Below are positions 62,162 through 64,000 of a stretch of 64,000 bases of DNA, piece after piece; the first letter of the stretch is position 1, and every line of letters begins with the position of its first letter. The position numbers and the translations under genes were made by a program. The stretch spans positions 62,001 to 126,000 of the forward strand of contig JASBSU010000009.1 of the NCBI GenBank assembly GCA_030148725.1, written 5' to 3'. The notes under the pieces are model-generated. The model saw only the letters and a program-made list of their open reading frames with translations. It was not told where the DNA came from and made no database searches. This DNA is from Hyphomicrobium sp. (GTDB taxonomy: Bacteria; Pseudomonadota; Alphaproteobacteria; Rhizobiales; Hyphomicrobiaceae).

Positions 62162-62425
62162 ATGGGCATTATCGCGTGGATCGTAGTTGGCCTGATCGCC
62201 GGCTGGCTCGCTGAGCAGCTGACGGGCCGAGAAGACAGCCTTCTCGCCAATCTCGTTATCGGCATCATTGGTGCCCTCGTCGGCGGCTTCCTCTTCGGCC
62301 GGCTGTTGGGCTTGCAGTACGACCAGGGCCTGAACCTCGCCACTATCGCCGTGGCAACCGGAGGCGCCGTCGTATTCCTTTGGATCTTCGGAATGGCACG
62401 CCGTTCGTCTCGCCCGTCGGCCTAA
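62162..62425 (+). CDS. GlsB/YeaQ/YmgE-family stress response membrane protein
   Basis: An 87-residue inner-membrane protein with three hydrophobic segments (IIAWIVVGLIAGWLAEQL, LLANLVIGIIGALVGGFLFG, ATIAVATGGAVVFLWIFG). This matches the transglycosylase-associated/GlsB family linked to general stress response. GGAGG lies upstream of the ATG at 62162; the longer frame is not supported. It is followed closely by a small hydrophilic gene. Confidence 0.9.
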   Translation: MGIIAWIVVGLIAGWLAEQLTGREDSLLANLVIGIIGALVGGFLFGRLLGLQYDQGLNLATIAVATGGAVVFLWIFGMARRSSRPSA

Positions 62426-62459
62426 TGGGCGCAAGCAAAGTTTGACATCGGAGACTTGG

Positions 62460-62639
62460 ATGAAAACCACCGATATTCGAAGCCGCAACGAGCTGGATCC
62501 GTCGGGCACCAAGAAGGCCGCGAAAAAGACGCCGTCGTTTTCAGTCGACCGCAAAGGCGAGTCGAGCGCCGGTGCTGTGACCGAGAAAGATAAACTGCGC
62601 GCCGTACCCGCGACGCGCGACGGCAGCAATAACCGCTAG
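62460..62639 (+). CDS. Small hydrophilic protein after the GlsB-family gene
   Basis: A 59-residue Lys/Ser/Thr/Asp-rich protein (MKTTDIRSRNELDPSGTKKA and so on) with no hydrophobic segment, likely disordered. GGAGACTTGG lies just upstream of the ATG. It is 34 nt after the GlsB-family gene, so a stress-linked pair is plausible. No known family was recognised. Confidence 0.5.
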   Translation: MKTTDIRSRNELDPSGTKKAAKKTPSFSVDRKGESSAGAVTEKDKLRAVPATRDGSNNR

Positions 62640-62676
62640 GCTTTCAACAATCGCTAGGATTTGGAGTGCCGCACCT

Positions 62677-63306
62677 TCACAGGTGCGGCCCTGTCATTGT
62701 CCGCCGGCACGTGTCGTGCCACGTCTCCTTCGACATATGTGTTTCAGGGTCCCACGCGGCCTCGCACTCTGCCATCGTTTTCCCCGCAGCACCCTGTCTT
62801 GCGCCTCCCCCCGCTGAAAGCTCGTTGGGATTTCTGCGATCGTCATCGGCGCGGCGCGGCAGCCCCGGAGCGTCGGGATCGCGCCCGGCATCGCGGCGTA
62901 CGTCGTTGGTGCGACCACGATCGTCGCCAGCCTCCGGGACAGATGCAGATGGCGTATTGGAGTTGCGTAATTCCATCGCCCGTTGCCGTGTCCTCTCCTG
63001 AGCGGGCGTCGAAATACCCGGCGTGGTCGTACTCGGCGCCTGGTTCGTGAGCCCGGAAGAGTTGTTGCCTGCTCCTCCTGCCGAACCACCCGCCGATGGT
63101 CCGCTTGAAGCTCCGCCAGCCGCGGCGCCGCCGCCCGCCGAGCCTCCGGCGCCGCCTGCTGAACCGCCACCAGACGAACCGCCCCCACCACCGCCGCCGC
63201 CGCCGCCCCCTCCACCCGATTGTGCGAAAGACAGCGTCGGCGCGGCTGCGAGCGAGATGGCCACCAGCAGCATGGCGACATGCTTGTTGATCAGAACTCC
63301 AGACAT
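62677..63306 (-). CDS. Secreted glycine-rich protein
   Basis: About 209 residues. A signal peptide (HVAMLLVAISLAAAPTLSFA) is followed by a run of about 13 Gly and a Gly/Ser/Ala-rich region, then a charged Arg/Asp/Asn-rich segment. The C terminus (TMAECEAAWDPETHMSKETWHDTC) has paired Cys and Trp as in small exported proteins of this group. ATG at 63306 (AGG upstream) is used; ATG at 63318 is possible. Function unknown; the Gly run may be prone to slippage. Confidence 0.65.
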   Translation of the reverse strand: MSGVLINKHVAMLLVAISLAAAPTLSFAQSGGGGGGGGGGGGGSSGGGSAGGAGGSAGGGAAAGGASSGPSAGGSAGGAGNNSSGLTNQAPSTTTPGISTPAQERTRQRAMELRNSNTPSASVPEAGDDRGRTNDVRRDAGRDPDAPGLPRRADDDRRNPNELSAGGGARQGAAGKTMAECEAAWDPETHMSKETWHDTCRRTMTGPHL

Positions 63307-63542
63307 CTCAGACCTCATGCGGTTGAAGGCATGAGGGCAATGCGTCCGGGTACAGACGGTTCCGCTGGTGACAGCCTTAATGGCTACGCAACAATATCTT
63401 CCCACCGAGCAGATAGAGCCAATCAGCCACACCGCAGGCCGATCCGGTTATAGCCAGTACGGTGATCGGTGCCGGTTCTTGAAACGGTCATGGTTGGCTG
63501 GCAAACCCCGCCAGAAGCAAATTGCATCGGAAAGATTCGTTC

Positions 63543-64000
63543 ATGCAGGGCAAAACTTCCGCTTCCATCCACGTCTGTCCCCTGAGGCACATTCCAGACG
63601 TGCTGCAAGCGACGGGAGCGAGCCACCTCGTCAGCGCCATCAATGCAGACCTCGCGCCAGCGACACCCGCTGGCTTGACCGTCGACCGTCACCTGAAGCT
63701 CGACATGCATGACATCATCGAGCCTTGTGACGGTGCCTGCCCGCCCGACCACGAGCATGTCGGCCAGTTGATCGAATTCGTGCACGGCTGGGACCGCAAG
63801 GCCCCGCTTCTCATTCACTGCTATGCCGGCCTCAGCCGTTCGACCGCCGCGGCCTTCATCACGCTGTGCGCGCTCAATCCTGATGCCTCAGAGGCGCGCA
63901 TCGCTCAGGCGCTGCGCCGCGCATCGGATACCGCGGTGCCCAACCGCCGTTTCGTTACGCTCGCTGACCGGTTCCTGAAGCGGGACGGCCGCATGCTGTC
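63543..64000 (+). CDS. Protein tyrosine phosphatase family protein, 3' end cut by the window
   Basis: The frame is open from ATG 63543 to the window end (152 codons plus 2 nt). The active-site loop is HCYAGLSRS, fitting C-x5-R, with C93 and R99. The upstream LKLDMHDIIEP segment fits a DxxD-like general acid region (D54 or D57). Folds of this type are dual-specificity or tyrosine phosphatases; the substrate is unknown. GGAAAG precedes the ATG by about 9 nt. Confidence 0.78.
   Translation, partial: MQGKTSASIHVCPLRHIPDVLQATGASHLVSAINADLAPATPAGLTVDRHLKLDMHDIIEPCDGACPPDHEHVGQLIEFVHGWDRKAPLLIHCYAGLSRSTAAAFITLCALNPDASEARIAQALRRASDTAVPNRRFVTLADRFLKRDGRML

Noticed and set aside
63180-63215. CCG/CCC-rich repeat tract that could be mistaken for a repeat array
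   Set aside because: It encodes the Gly run of the minus-strand secreted protein; it has no CRISPR spacers.
1-64000. CRISPR arrays, insertion sequences, prophage or integrase genes
   Set aside because: No repeat-spacer pattern, transposase or integrase motif was found in any frame read.

Overview
The window is GC-rich, gene-dense DNA from an alphaproteobacterium, most likely Hyphomicrobiales (Rhizobiales) and possibly Hyphomicrobiaceae-like. This rests on gene content and order: dgt-argS-SPOR-nagZ-scpA-scpB-tatABC-serS-surE-nlpD-like, valS-popZ-tolC-PIMT-like, a Porin_2-type porin, an ExoR-like Sel1 protein and ErpA divergent from dgt. Species cannot be named from sequence alone. No insertion sequence, prophage or CRISPR array was seen. 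One tRNA (Cys) is present.

Left part (1-15.7 kb). A 5'-partial FecR-domain protein, small proteins and a DUF763 protein come first. Next is a tightly overlapping sulfate-uptake operon read leftward, xre-cupin > cysT > cysW > cysA > cysB. The sulfate-binding protein gene lies 3.7 kb away, behind a porin and a small hydrolase. The two sulfate units share a similar 20-bp motif at almost the same distance from their start codons. An amino-sugar cluster follows (BadF-type kinase > SIS enzyme > nagA, divergent from murQ), suited to peptidoglycan recycling.

15.9-20.9 kb. The most unusual gene is a 911-codon protein in which a PBP1C-type GT51 glycan polymerase is fused to a YcbB-type L,D-transpeptidase. 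It is in effect a class-A-PBP analogue whose D,D-transpeptidase has been replaced by a 3-3 cross-linker. A signal-peptide-like segment with its own Met lies at the junction. Small secreted or unknown proteins follow.

21-31.8 kb. This part holds an RND efflux pair (adaptor and pump), an LssY-C protein, a fused DoxDA thiosulfate:quinone oxidoreductase between two cupin genes, DUF72 and DUF3175 proteins, and a LysM/degenerate-LytM NlpD-like lipoprotein.

32-52 kb. This is the conserved housekeeping block: surE, serS, the Tat translocase, an orphan FbpC-like ATPase, scpBA, nagZ, a SPOR protein, argS, dgt, erpA and xth. TPR and secreted proteins, an ExoR-like gene overlapping ilvD, and ilvD follow.

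52-64 kb. valS, popZ, a TolC outer-membrane channel (a candidate partner for the RND pump), a PIMT-like protein lacking the usual active-site motif, tRNA-Cys, an ABC exporter, several small secreted or stress proteins, and a tyrosine phosphatase cut by the window end.
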